From NCBI RefSeq assembly GCF_030128875.1, contig NZ_CP124620.1:3286001-3350000 (forward strand): a DNA stretch of 64,000 nucleotides, written 5' to 3'. Source of the DNA: Stenotrophomonas sp. BIO128-Bstrain. Lineage in GTDB: Bacteria; Pseudomonadota; Gammaproteobacteria; Xanthomonadales; Xanthomonadaceae. Under the pieces are notes generated by a model, which was not told the DNA's origin, ran no database searches, and was given only the letters and a program-made list of their open reading frames with translations. The translations under genes and the position numbers were made by a program. Positions 56,838-64,000 of this stretch are shown here, piece after piece. Positions within the stretch are counted from its first letter, which is position 1; every line of letters starts with the position of its first letter.

Positions 56838-58187
56838 ATGACGCTCCCCGCATTCAAGGCGTACGACATCCGCGGCCGGGTTCCGGATGAACTGAACGAA
56901 GATCTGGCCCGTCGCATCGGCGTGGCCCTGGCGGCGCAGCTGTCGCCCGGCACGGTGGTGGTTGGCCACGATGTCCGCCTCACCAGCGGGGCCCTGCAGG
57001 ATGCGCTGGCAGCCGGCCTGCGCGGCGCCGGCCGCGAAGTGCTCGACATCGGGCTGTGCGGGACCGAAGAAGTCTATTTCCAGGTGGACCACCTGAAAGC
57101 GGCCGGCGGGGTCATGGTCACCGCCAGCCATAATCCGATGGATTACAACGGCATGAAGCTGGTCAAGGAGCAGGCCCGCCCGATCAGCTCCGATACCGGC
57201 CTGTTCGCGATCTCCGATGCGGTCGAGGCCGACCAGGCCCCCGCCGCCGAGCCGAGCGCCGGCCTGCAGTCGCATCCGGACAAGAGCGCCTACATCGCGC
57301 ACCTGCTGAGCTACATCGAGCCCAAGGCCCTCAAGCCCTTGAAGCTGGTCGTCAATGCCGGCAACGGCGGCGCCGGCACGATCGTGGATCTGCTCGCCCC
57401 GCACCTGCCGCTGGAGTTCATCCGCATCTGCCACGAGCCCGATGGCAGCTTCCCGAATGGCATCCCCAATCCGCTGCTGCCGGAAAACCGCGAGCTCACC
57501 GCACAGGCCGTGCGCGAGCATGGCGCGGACTTCGGCATCGCCTGGGATGGCGACTTCGACCGCTGCTTCTTCTTCGACCATAACGGCCGCTTCATCGAAG
57601 GCTATTACCTGGTCGGTCTGCTTGCCCAGGCGATCCTCGCGCGCCAGCCCGGCGGCAAGATCGTGCACGACCCGCGCCTGACCTGGAACACGGTGGAAAT
57701 GGTCGAGGAAGCCGGTGGCCAGCCGGTGCTGTGCAAGAGCGGCCACGCGTTCATCAAGGAAAAAATGCGCTCGGAGAATGCCGTCTACGGCGGCGAGATG
57801 AGTGCGCACCATTATTTCCGCGAGTTCGCCTACGCCGATTCCGGCATGATCCCGTGGCTGCTGATCGCCGCGCTGGTGTCCGAGTCCGGACGTTCGCTGG
57901 CCGATCTGGTCGAAGCGCGCATGCAGAAGTTCCCGTGCAGCGGCGAGATCAATTTCAAGGTCGCCGATGCCAAGCGCTCCGTCGCCCGCGTGATGGAGCA
58001 TTACGCCGCGCAGGCGCCGGCGCTGGACCACACCGACGGCATCAGCGCCGATTTCGGCGAGTGGCGCTTCAACCTGCGCAGTTCCAATACCGAGCCGCTG
58101 CTGCGCCTGAATGTTGAAACCCGCGGCGACGCAGCGCTGCTGCGCGCACGCACCGATGAAATTTCCCAATTGCTCAAGGACGCCTGA
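56838..58187 (+). CDS. xanA: Phosphomannomutase/phosphoglucomutase
   Basis: This bifunctional mutase interconverts mannose- and glucose-6-phosphate with their 1-phosphates, feeding GDP-mannose and dTDP-rhamnose synthesis for LPS and exopolysaccharide; in S. maltophilia the same gene is called spgM. The 449-residue product has the phosphoserine loop [14 protein letters not shown], the metal loop [13 protein letters not shown], the sugar-specificity loop [13 protein letters not shown] and the phosphate-binding [11 protein letters not shown]. It is followed by xanB after 16 bases, so the two are an operon. Only the first ATG is reasonable. Confidence 0.95.
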   Translation: MTLPAFKAYDIRGRVPDELNEDLARRIGVALAAQLSPGTVVVGHDVRLTSGALQDALAAGLRGAGREVLDIGLCGTEEVYFQVDHLKAAGGVMVTASHNPMDYNGMKLVKEQARPISSDTGLFAISDAVEADQAPAAEPSAGLQSHPDKSAYIAHLLSYIEPKALKPLKLVVNAGNGGAGTIVDLLAPHLPLEFIRICHEPDGSFPNGIPNPLLPENRELTAQAVREHGADFGIAWDGDFDRCFFFDHNGRFIEGYYLVGLLAQAILARQPGGKIVHDPRLTWNTVEMVEEAGGQPVLCKSGHAFIKEKMRSENAVYGGEMSAHHYFREFAYADSGMIPWLLIAALVSESGRSLADLVEARMQKFPCSGEINFKVADAKRSVARVMEHYAAQAPALDHTDGISADFGEWRFNLRSSNTEPLLRLNVETRGDAALLRARTDEISQLLKDA

Positions 58188-58203
58188 GGCGAGTACCCCC
58201 ACC

Positions 58204-59607
58204 ATGCAGAACCTTCTTCCCGTCATCCTTTCCGGCGGCTCCGGCACCCGCCTGTGGCCACTGTCGCGCGAGTCCTACCCCAAGCAGTTCCTGGCATTGG
58301 CCGGCGAACAGACCATGCTGCAGGCCACCTGGCAGCGTGTGGCAGCGATCGCCGGCCGCGCGCCGCTGATCGTCGCCAACGAGGAGCACCGCTTCGTCGC
58401 CGCCGAGCAGCTGCAGCAGCTGGGCGTGCAGCCGCAGGCAATCCTGCTGGAGCCGATTGGCCGCAACACCGCCCCGGCGATCGCGGTGGCCGCGCTGGAA
58501 GCGACGCGCGAGGGTGATGATGCGCTGCTGCTGGTGCTGCCGTCGGACCATGTAATCGCCGACGAACAGGCGTTCCGTGCTGCCGTACTGCGTGCGGTAC
58601 CGGCCGCGGAGTCCGGCAAGCTGGTGACGTTCGGCATCGTGCCGACCGGCCCCGAAACCGGCTACGGCTACATCAAGGCGGCCTCCAAAGGTGATGTCCG
58701 CGCCGTGGATCGGTTTGTCGAGAAGCCGGATGCGGAAACCGCCAGCGCGTACGTGCAGTCGGGCGAGTATTTCTGGAACAGCGGCATGTTCCTGTTCAAG
58801 GCCTCGCGCTTCCTGGCCGAGCTGGAGACGTTCAATCCCGCCATGCTGGCCGGCAGCCGCACCGCCTGGCAGCAGGCGCGCCGCGACAGCGATTTCACCC
58901 GCCTGGACAAAGACGCCTTCGCCGCCGTGCCGTCGGATTCCATCGATTACGCGGTGATGGAAAAGACCGCCGACGCCGTGGTCGTGCCGCTGGATGCCGG
59001 CTGGAACGACGTCGGTTCGTGGACCGCCCTGCGTGACGTGTCCGAACAGGATGGCGAGGGCAACGCGCACCACGGCGACGTGATCGCGATCGACTGCCGC
59101 AACACCTTCGCCTACGGCGAGCGCCTGATCGCGCTGGTCGGCCTGGATGACGTGATCGTGGTCGAGACCGATGATGCGGTCATGGTCGGCAAGAGCGACC
59201 GCATGCAGGAGATCAAGCAGGTGGTCGCCCGGATCAAGGCCGATGGCCGTCCCGAAGCGACCTGGCACCGCAAGGTGTACCGCCCGTGGGGCGCCTACGA
59301 CTCGATCGACAATGGCGCCCGCTTCCAGGTCAAGCGCATCACGGTCAAGCCGGGCGCAACGCTGAGCCTGCAGATGCATCACCACCGTGCCGAGCACTGG
59401 ATCGTGGTCAGCGGTACGGCTGAGGTCACGCGGGGTGAGGAAGTGCTGCTGCTCACCGAGAACCAGAGCACCTACATCCCGCTGGGCGTGACCCATCGCC
59501 TGAAGAACCCGGGCAAGTTGCCGCTGGAGCTGATCGAAGTGCAGTCCGGCAGCTATCTGGGAGAGGACGATATCGTGAGGTTTGAGGATACGTACGGGCG
59601 TACCTGA
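58204..59607 (+). CDS. xanB: Mannose-1-phosphate guanylyltransferase / mannose-6-phosphate isomerase
   Basis: This bifunctional enzyme (ManC type) makes mannose-6-phosphate from fructose-6-phosphate and GDP-mannose from mannose-1-phosphate. The 467-residue product has the N-terminal nucleotidyltransferase signature [37 protein letters not shown] and FVEKPD. The C-terminal cupin isomerase domain has [19 protein letters not shown] and [20 protein letters not shown] in typical form. The ATG at 58204 is the first reasonable start after xanA. Its terminator lies between it and the convergent rmlD gene. Confidence 0.96.
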   Translation: MQNLLPVILSGGSGTRLWPLSRESYPKQFLALAGEQTMLQATWQRVAAIAGRAPLIVANEEHRFVAAEQLQQLGVQPQAILLEPIGRNTAPAIAVAALEATREGDDALLLVLPSDHVIADEQAFRAAVLRAVPAAESGKLVTFGIVPTGPETGYGYIKAASKGDVRAVDRFVEKPDAETASAYVQSGEYFWNSGMFLFKASRFLAELETFNPAMLAGSRTAWQQARRDSDFTRLDKDAFAAVPSDSIDYAVMEKTADAVVVPLDAGWNDVGSWTALRDVSEQDGEGNAHHGDVIAIDCRNTFAYGERLIALVGLDDVIVVETDDAVMVGKSDRMQEIKQVVARIKADGRPEATWHRKVYRPWGAYDSIDNGARFQVKRITVKPGATLSLQMHHHRAEHWIVVSGTAEVTRGEEVLLLTENQSTYIPLGVTHRLKNPGKLPLELIEVQSGSYLGEDDIVRFEDTYGRT

Positions 59608-59630
59608 TCGACGGCAAACAGATAAACAAA

Positions 59631-59660
59631 AAACCCGGCCAAGGCCGGGTTTTTTTTATT
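59631..59660. terminator. Strong bidirectional terminator between xanB and rmlD
   Basis: The arms AAACCCGGCC and GGCCGGGTTT pair around a short AA centre and are followed by a run of eight T residues on the plus strand, with an A-rich stretch ahead giving a T run on the minus strand. It ends the xanAB transcript and may end the rml transcript. Confidence 0.88.
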
Positions 59661-59664
59661 GCGG

Positions 59665-59738
59665 GTAGAGCCACGCCATGCGTGGCTGCCCTGCCTGGAA
59701 TCCTGACACCGCGTCAGCCACGCGTGGCGTGGCTCTAC
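59665..59738. repeat. Pair of inverted GTAG repeats between xanB and rmlD
   Basis: A plus-strand copy at 59665-59689 with arms AGCCACGC and GCGTGGCT around CAT, and a minus-strand copy at 59714-59738 with loop CAC, face each other in the convergent gap. The minus-strand copy lies eight bases past the rmlD stop. Confidence 0.85.
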
Positions 59739-59745
59739 GCCTGGG

Positions 59746-60636
59746 TCAGCAGTCCGCGATGACCCGCTTCAGTCCTTCCTGCCAGCTTGGCAAGCTGACA
59801 TAGAAGTCCTGCTCCAGCTTCGCCACATCCAGGTGCGAATAGGCGGGGCGCTTGGCCGGCGTCGGGTACTCGGCCGTGGAGATCGCCTCGACGATCGGTG
59901 CCCGCGGCAGCACGCCTGTTGCGACCGCGTCCGCAAAGATCGCTTCGGCAAAGCCGTGCCAGCTGGTCTCGCCTTTGGCGGTCAGATGCCACGTGCCCGA
60001 CAGTGCGCCGTCGTGCTGCAGCGCCTGCGCGGTCACATCGGCAATCAACGCTGCCGGCGTCGGCGTACCAATCTGATCCGCCACCACGCGCAGTACGTCG
60101 CGCTCCGCCCCCACCCGCAGCATCGTGCGCAGGAAGTTGGCGCTGTGGGAAGCGTATACCCACGCGGTGCGGAAGATCAGGTGTCGTCCCCCGGCCGCAC
60201 GGATGGCTTGCTCACCGGCCAGCTTGCTGGCGCCATACACGCCCAGCGGGGCGGTCGCATCGTCTTCCCGGTACGGGCGCGTGCCCTGCCCGTCGAACAC
60301 GTAGTCGGTGGAGTAATGCACCAACGGGACGCCGGCCTGCGCGCACCAGTGCGCCAGTACACCGGGGGCTTCGGCGTTCGCACGAAAGGCCGCCTCCCGG
60401 TCGTCCTCGGCCCGGTCCACCGCGGTGTAGGCGGCGGCATTGACCACAACCGTCGGCCGGACGCGGTCCAGCAGTGCGGCCAGCGAGGCGGGCTGATCGA
60501 AGTCGGCCACTTCGCACGCGCTGCCATCGGGCAGCGCGCCACTGCGGGTGGTCGCCACGATCGTACCCAGCGGGGCCAGCGCGCGTCGCAGTTCCTGGCC
60601 AAGCTGGCCATTGGCCCCCAGCAGCAGGATCGTCAC
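59746..60636 (-). CDS. rmlD: dTDP-4-dehydrorhamnose reductase
   Basis: RmlD makes the last step to dTDP-L-rhamnose. The 296-residue product begins with the Rossmann loop ILLLGANGQLGQEL and has the YxxxK pair in VYGASKLAGEQA and the TDYVFDGQGT strand characteristic of the family. The GTG at 60636 is used because it overlaps the rmlC stop (GTGA) and puts the NADPH loop at the N-terminus; the open frame extends well upstream of it. It is the last gene of the rmlB-rmlA-rmlC-rmlD operon. Confidence 0.95.
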   Translation of the reverse strand: MTILLLGANGQLGQELRRALAPLGTIVATTRSGALPDGSACEVADFDQPASLAALLDRVRPTVVVNAAAYTAVDRAEDDREAAFRANAEAPGVLAHWCAQAGVPLVHYSTDYVFDGQGTRPYREDDATAPLGVYGASKLAGEQAIRAAGGRHLIFRTAWVYASHSANFLRTMLRVGAERDVLRVVADQIGTPTPAALIADVTAQALQHDGALSGTWHLTAKGETSWHGFAEAIFADAVATGVLPRAPIVEAISTAEYPTPAKRPAYSHLDVAKLEQDFYVSLPSWQEGLKRVIADC

Positions 60637-61190
60637 GGCTGGTAGACCGGCAGGCGGTCCTCGGCGATGTCCTTCAGGAACGGCGCAGACTCGTCCTTGG
60701 CCGACAGCGTGGGTGCGCTGATCGGCCAGTCGACGGCGATGTCGGCATCGTTCCAGCGGACGCCGGCGTCGAAGTCCTTCAGGTACACCTCGGTGCAGAG
60801 GTAGCTGAAAATCGCCCGTTCGGACAGCACGGCGAAACCATGCGCGAAGCCTTCCGGAATCCAGAACTGCTTCTTGTTCTCCGCGCTCAGCACCACGGCG
60901 GCCCACTGGCCGAAGGTCGGCGAGCCACGACGGATATCCACCGCCACGTCGTAGACTTCGCCTTCAAGCACGCTGACCAGCTTGCCCTGCGGCCGCGGCC
61001 ACTGATAGTGCAGGCCGCGCAGCACGCCCTTGGACGAGCTGGAGACGTTGCTCTGTACGAATTTCGTCGGCAGTCCATGCTCACCGAAGCGGGCCGCGTT
61101 CCAGGTCTCGAAGAAGAAGCCGCGCTCGTCGCCGAACACGGCCGGCTCGATCACCACGCAACCCGGCAGCTTGGTTTCGACAATCTTCAC
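60633..61190 (-). CDS. rmlC: dTDP-4-dehydrorhamnose 3,5-epimerase
   Basis: RmlC is a cupin epimerase that turns the 4-keto-6-deoxyglucose nucleotide into the L-rhamno form. The 185-residue product has the FFFETWN strand, the [20 protein letters not shown] motif with active-site His and Lys region typical of the family, [15 protein letters not shown] and [16 protein letters not shown]. It overlaps rmlA by four bases and rmlD by four bases. No signal sequence is present and none is expected. Confidence 0.96.
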   Translation of the reverse strand: MKIVETKLPGCVVIEPAVFGDERGFFFETWNAARFGEHGLPTKFVQSNVSSSSKGVLRGLHYQWPRPQGKLVSVLEGEVYDVAVDIRRGSPTFGQWAAVVLSAENKKQFWIPEGFAHGFAVLSERAIFSYLCTEVYLKDFDAGVRWNDADIAVDWPISAPTLSAKDESAPFLKDIAEDRLPVYQP

Positions 61191-62074
61191 GGCACCACTC
61201 CTCGCACAGCCAGCTTATGGAGATATTGGCCATAGCCGTTTTTGATCAACGGGGCGGCAAGCGCCTCCAGCTGTTCAGCAGTGATCCAACCCTGGCCGAA
61301 CGCAATTTCTTCCGGGCAGCAGACCTGCAAGCCCTGGCGGGTCTGGATCGTCTCGATGAAGTTGGAGGCTTCCAGCAGCGACTGGTGCGTACCGGTATCC
61401 AGCCACGCGTAGCCACGACCCAGCGCTTCCAGATGCAGGTTGCCCTCGCGCAGGTAACGCTGGTTGAGATCGGTGATCTCCAGCTCGCCGCGCGGCGACG
61501 GCTTCAGTTCCGCGGCGTAATCGCTCGCGTTGCCGTCGTAGAAGTACAGGCCGGTGACGGCATAGTTCGAACGCGGCTTTTCGGGCTTCTCGACCAGATC
61601 GATGACCTTGCCGGCTTTGTCGAATTCGGCCACGCCGTAGCGCTCCGGATCATTGACCCAGTAACCGAACACCGTGGCACTGGTATCGCGCTGGTCGGCA
61701 TTGCGCAGCACTTCACGCAGGCCATGACCATGGAAGATGTTGTCGCCCAGCACCAGGCAGCTCGGCTTGCCGCCGATGAAGTCCTTGCCGATCAGGTAGG
61801 CCTGCGCCAGCCCGTCCGGACTCGGCTGCACGGCGTACTCGATGTTCATGCCCCACTGCGAGCCATCGCCGAGCAGGCTCTGGAACAGCGCCTGCTCGTG
61901 CGGCGTGTTGATGATCAGCATGTCGCGGATCCCGGCCAGCATCAGCACGCTGAGCGGGTAGTAGATCATCGGCTTGTCGTACACGGGCAGCAGCTGCTTG
62001 CTGACGCCCTTGGTGATCGGATACAGGCGCGTGCCCGAACCACCTGCGAGGATGATGCCCTTGCGTTGAGTCAT
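61187..62074 (-). CDS. rmlA: Glucose-1-phosphate thymidylyltransferase
   Basis: RmlA makes dTDP-glucose, the first step to dTDP-rhamnose, and is usually feedback-inhibited by the end product. The 295-residue product has the family start [20 protein letters not shown], then [37 protein letters not shown] and [24 protein letters not shown] sequence. The ATG at 62074 is used; the longer open frame to 62284 overlaps rmlB and has no family match. It begins 31 bases after rmlB. Confidence 0.96.
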   Translation of the reverse strand: MTQRKGIILAGGSGTRLYPITKGVSKQLLPVYDKPMIYYPLSVLMLAGIRDMLIINTPHEQALFQSLLGDGSQWGMNIEYAVQPSPDGLAQAYLIGKDFIGGKPSCLVLGDNIFHGHGLREVLRNADQRDTSATVFGYWVNDPERYGVAEFDKAGKVIDLVEKPEKPRSNYAVTGLYFYDGNASDYAAELKPSPRGELEITDLNQRYLREGNLHLEALGRGYAWLDTGTHQSLLEASNFIETIQTRQGLQVCCPEEIAFGQGWITAEQLEALAAPLIKNGYGQYLHKLAVRGVVP

Positions 62075-62105
62075 GCGGTTGTCCTCTGTCTGGTGATCAC
62101 CGCGC

Positions 62106-63161
62106 TCAGGCGGTGGTGCCGATGCGCTGCAGGCGGTAGCTGCCGTCGAGCACGCCGTTGACCCAGTCCTGGTTGTCCAGGTACCAGTCCACGGTGAAGC
62201 CGATGCCCTGCTCGAAGGTGTACTTCGGCTCCCAGCCCAGCTGGTCCTTGAGCTTGGAGGCATCGATCGCGTAGCGGCGGTCATGGCCGGGGCGGTCGGT
62301 CACGTAGGTGATCTGGCCGGCGCGCGGCTGGCCATCCTCACGCGGGCGGCGTGCATCGAGCAGTGCGCAGATCGCCTGCACCACTTCGATGTTCTGCTTC
62401 TCGGAGTTGCCGCCGACGTTGTAGGTCTCACCGACCTGGCCCTTGGCCAGCACGGTGCGGATCGCTTCGCAGTGGTCGGACACGAACAGCCAGTCGCGCA
62501 CCTGCTTGCCATCGCCATAGACCGGCAGCAGTTCGCCGGCCAGGGCCTTGGCGATCACCAGCGGGATCAGCTTCTCGGGGAAGTGGTACGGGCCGTAGTT
62601 GTTGGAGCAGTTGGTGGTCAGCACCGGCAGCCCGTAGGTGTGGTGGAACGCGCGCACCAGATGGTCCGAGGCCGCCTTGGACGCCGAGTACGGCGAGTTG
62701 GGCGCATACGGGGTGGTCTCGCTGAACTTGCCGGTCTCGCCGAGGGTGCCGTAGACCTCATCGGTGGAGACGTGCAGGAAGCGGAACGCCTGGCCCTTGT
62801 CGTCCGGCAGCGCCTTCCAGTAATCGCGCACGGCTTCCAGCAGCGCCAGGGTGCCCACCACGTTGGTCTGGATGAACGCGCCCGGGCCGTCGATGGAACG
62901 GTCCACGTGGCTTTCGGCGGCGAAGTTCAGCACCGCGTCGGGCTGGTGCTCGGCCAGCAGGCGCGAGACCAGCGCCTGGTCGCCGATGTCGCCCCCGACA
63001 AACACGTGGTCCGGGTTGCCGTCCAGCGAGGCCAGCGTCTTGAGGTTGCCCGCGTAGGTCAGCGCATCGAGATTGATGACGCGCACGCCTTTGGCGACCG
63101 CTTCGAGGACAAAGTTACCGCCAATGAATCCGGCTCCGCCGGTGACAAGCCATGTGGGCAC
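62106..63161 (-). CDS. rmlB: dTDP-glucose 4,6-dehydratase
   Basis: RmlB dehydrates dTDP-glucose to the 4-keto-6-deoxy sugar. The 351-residue SDR protein has the NAD loop [17 protein letters not shown], the [12 protein letters not shown] catalytic stretch, the [15 protein letters not shown] motif with the Tyr-Lys pair, and [19 protein letters not shown]. It is the first gene of the rml operon, whose promoter probably lies in the 261-base gap to etfB. The gene supplies rhamnose for LPS; deletion of rml genes affects LPS and biofilm in Stenotrophomonas and Xanthomonas, by published work. Confidence 0.97.
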   Translation of the reverse strand: MPTWLVTGGAGFIGGNFVLEAVAKGVRVINLDALTYAGNLKTLASLDGNPDHVFVGGDIGDQALVSRLLAEHQPDAVLNFAAESHVDRSIDGPGAFIQTNVVGTLALLEAVRDYWKALPDDKGQAFRFLHVSTDEVYGTLGETGKFSETTPYAPNSPYSASKAASDHLVRAFHHTYGLPVLTTNCSNNYGPYHFPEKLIPLVIAKALAGELLPVYGDGKQVRDWLFVSDHCEAIRTVLAKGQVGETYNVGGNSEKQNIEVVQAICALLDARRPREDGQPRAGQITYVTDRPGHDRRYAIDASKLKDQLGWEPKYTFEQGIGFTVDWYLDNQDWVNGVLDGSYRLQRIGTTA

Positions 63162-63422
63162 TACCCGTTCTCCTGTTCGATGTGCGTGCAGGGGGCCTGG
63201 TGGCGCCCCGACTCAGCGCCACAGGGTACATGGCGGCCGTCTTCACGACTGCCCGTGCAGCTTGAACAGTCGGCGTTTTCCGTCGATTTCATGACGCGCT
63301 GCAGCATAACCATACGCATTCGCATGGTGCCCTTGCGCCAGTTAGAATCGCTGTCCCACCCCCGAACCGGTTGCTAGTCAAAGAACCGGACGTTCTCCCG
63401 TTATTGAAGGATCCAGCACCAG
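63162..63422. other. Non-coding gap between divergent rmlB and etfB
   Basis: About 260 bases with no gene of its own. It must contain promoters for both operons. A TAGAAT hexamer on the plus strand near 63340 could be an etfB -10 box, but no convincing -35 box accompanies it. No palindrome or repeat family of this window occurs here. Confidence 0.4.
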
Positions 63423-64000
63423 ATGAAAATCCTCGTCGCGTACAAGCGCGTGGTGGACTACAACGTCCGCATTCAGGTCAAGCCGGACGGTTCCGGCGTG
63501 GTCACCGACGGCGTCAAGCTGTCCCCCAACCCGTTCGATGAAATCGCCCTGGAAGAAGCGCTTCGCCTGCGCGACAAGGGCATCGCCACCGAGGTCGTGG
63601 TCGCCACGATCGCACCGGCCGATGCCCAGGCGCACCTGCGCAACGGCCTGGCCATGGGCGCCAACCGCGCCATCCATGTCGTGACCGACCAGGCGATCCA
63701 GCCGCTGACCGCCGCCCGCACCCTGCTCAAGCTGGTCGAGAAGGAACAGCCGGACCTGGTGATCCTGGGCAAGCAGGCCATCGACGACGACGCCAACCAG
63801 ACCGGCCAGATGCTGGCCACGCTGTGGGGCCGCCCGCAGGCGACCTTCGCCAGCAAGCTGGACATTGCCGACGGCAAGGCCACGGTCACCCGTGAAGTCG
63901 ACGCCGGCCTGGAAACGCTGGAAGTCGACCTGCCGGCCGTGGTCACCACGGACCTGCGCCTGAACGAGCCGCGCTTCATCAAGCTGCCCGACATCATGAA
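63423..64000 (+). CDS. etfB: Electron transfer flavoprotein beta subunit (cut by window edge)
   Basis: EtfB, with EtfA, carries electrons from acyl-CoA and other dehydrogenases to the quinone pool. I translated the open plus-strand frame, which reaches the end of the window without a stop. It begins MKILVAYKRVVDYNVRIQVK and has LSPNPFDEIALEEALRLRDKG, GANRAIHVVTD and LVILGKQAIDDDANQTGQMLA, all typical of the beta subunit. About 192 of about 250 residues are present. In Xanthomonas the LPS cluster also borders etf genes, and etfA is expected directly downstream. Confidence 0.95.
   Translation, partial: MKILVAYKRVVDYNVRIQVKPDGSGVVTDGVKLSPNPFDEIALEEALRLRDKGIATEVVVATIAPADAQAHLRNGLAMGANRAIHVVTDQAIQPLTAARTLLKLVEKEQPDLVILGKQAIDDDANQTGQMLATLWGRPQATFASKLDIADGKATVTREVDAGLETLEVDLPAVVTTDLRLNEPRFIKLPDIM

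Overview
The window reads as a chromosomal segment of a gamma-proteobacterium of the Xanthomonadaceae, most likely Stenotrophomonas. This rests on high GC (roughly two thirds), an Xps-type type II secretion operon in the Xanthomonas order E-F-G-H-I-J-K-L-M-N-D, rmlBACD and xanAB sugar-nucleotide genes next to etfB, and short palindromes that open with GTAG, like the published SMAG repeats of S. maltophilia. No tRNA, rRNA, phage, insertion sequence or CRISPR array was seen. The species is an inference.

Region 1 (1-13.2 kb, minus strand): the 5' part of pncB, two small family-2 glycosyltransferase-like genes, and the eleven-gene xps operon. Region 2 (13.3-24.3 kb, minus): a secreted subtilisin-like protease with its own terminator, then an 8.6-kb gene for a giant YadA-like trimeric autotransporter behind an AT-rich, dyad-containing upstream region. 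Region 3 (24.4-33.2 kb): purL (minus), a secreted multidomain GH18 chitinase (plus) behind a perfect 14-bp palindrome, dsbC and xerD (minus), and an RDD membrane protein (plus). The protease and chitinase are plausible substrates of the Xps machine.

Region 4 (33.5-46.1 kb): lptF-lptG (minus) diverge from pepA-holC-yqaE-like-valS (plus). A DMT-family permease gene follows, then a coupled minus-strand operon pssA-(holD-like)-rimI, then a DUF4124 gene and proS. Eleven GTAG palindromes lie in the window; one is inside the yqaE-like coding sequence and two supply the TAG stop codon of the gene before them. Region 5 (46.2-52.3 kb): an H-NS-family gene, a ThrE-type exporter, an Mla-type lipid transport operon (STAS-MlaE fusion, MlaF, MlaD, auxiliary lipoprotein) and alkB.

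Region 6 (52.5-64 kb) is the surface-polysaccharide end. It holds a large, compositionally distinct RgpF-HAD protein gene, the succinyl-CoA:3-ketoacid CoA-transferase pair scoA-scoB, xanA-xanB (GDP-mannose and sugar-phosphate supply) converging with rmlB-rmlA-rmlC-rmlD (dTDP-L-rhamnose supply), and the start of etfB, cut by the window edge.

The items most worth a second look are the GTAG palindrome read in frame inside the yqaE-like gene, GTAG palindromes that provide stop codons, a divergent holD candidate coupled to rimI, the ten-neck autotransporter with its unusual upstream DNA, and the RgpF-HAD gene whose end overlaps scoB.
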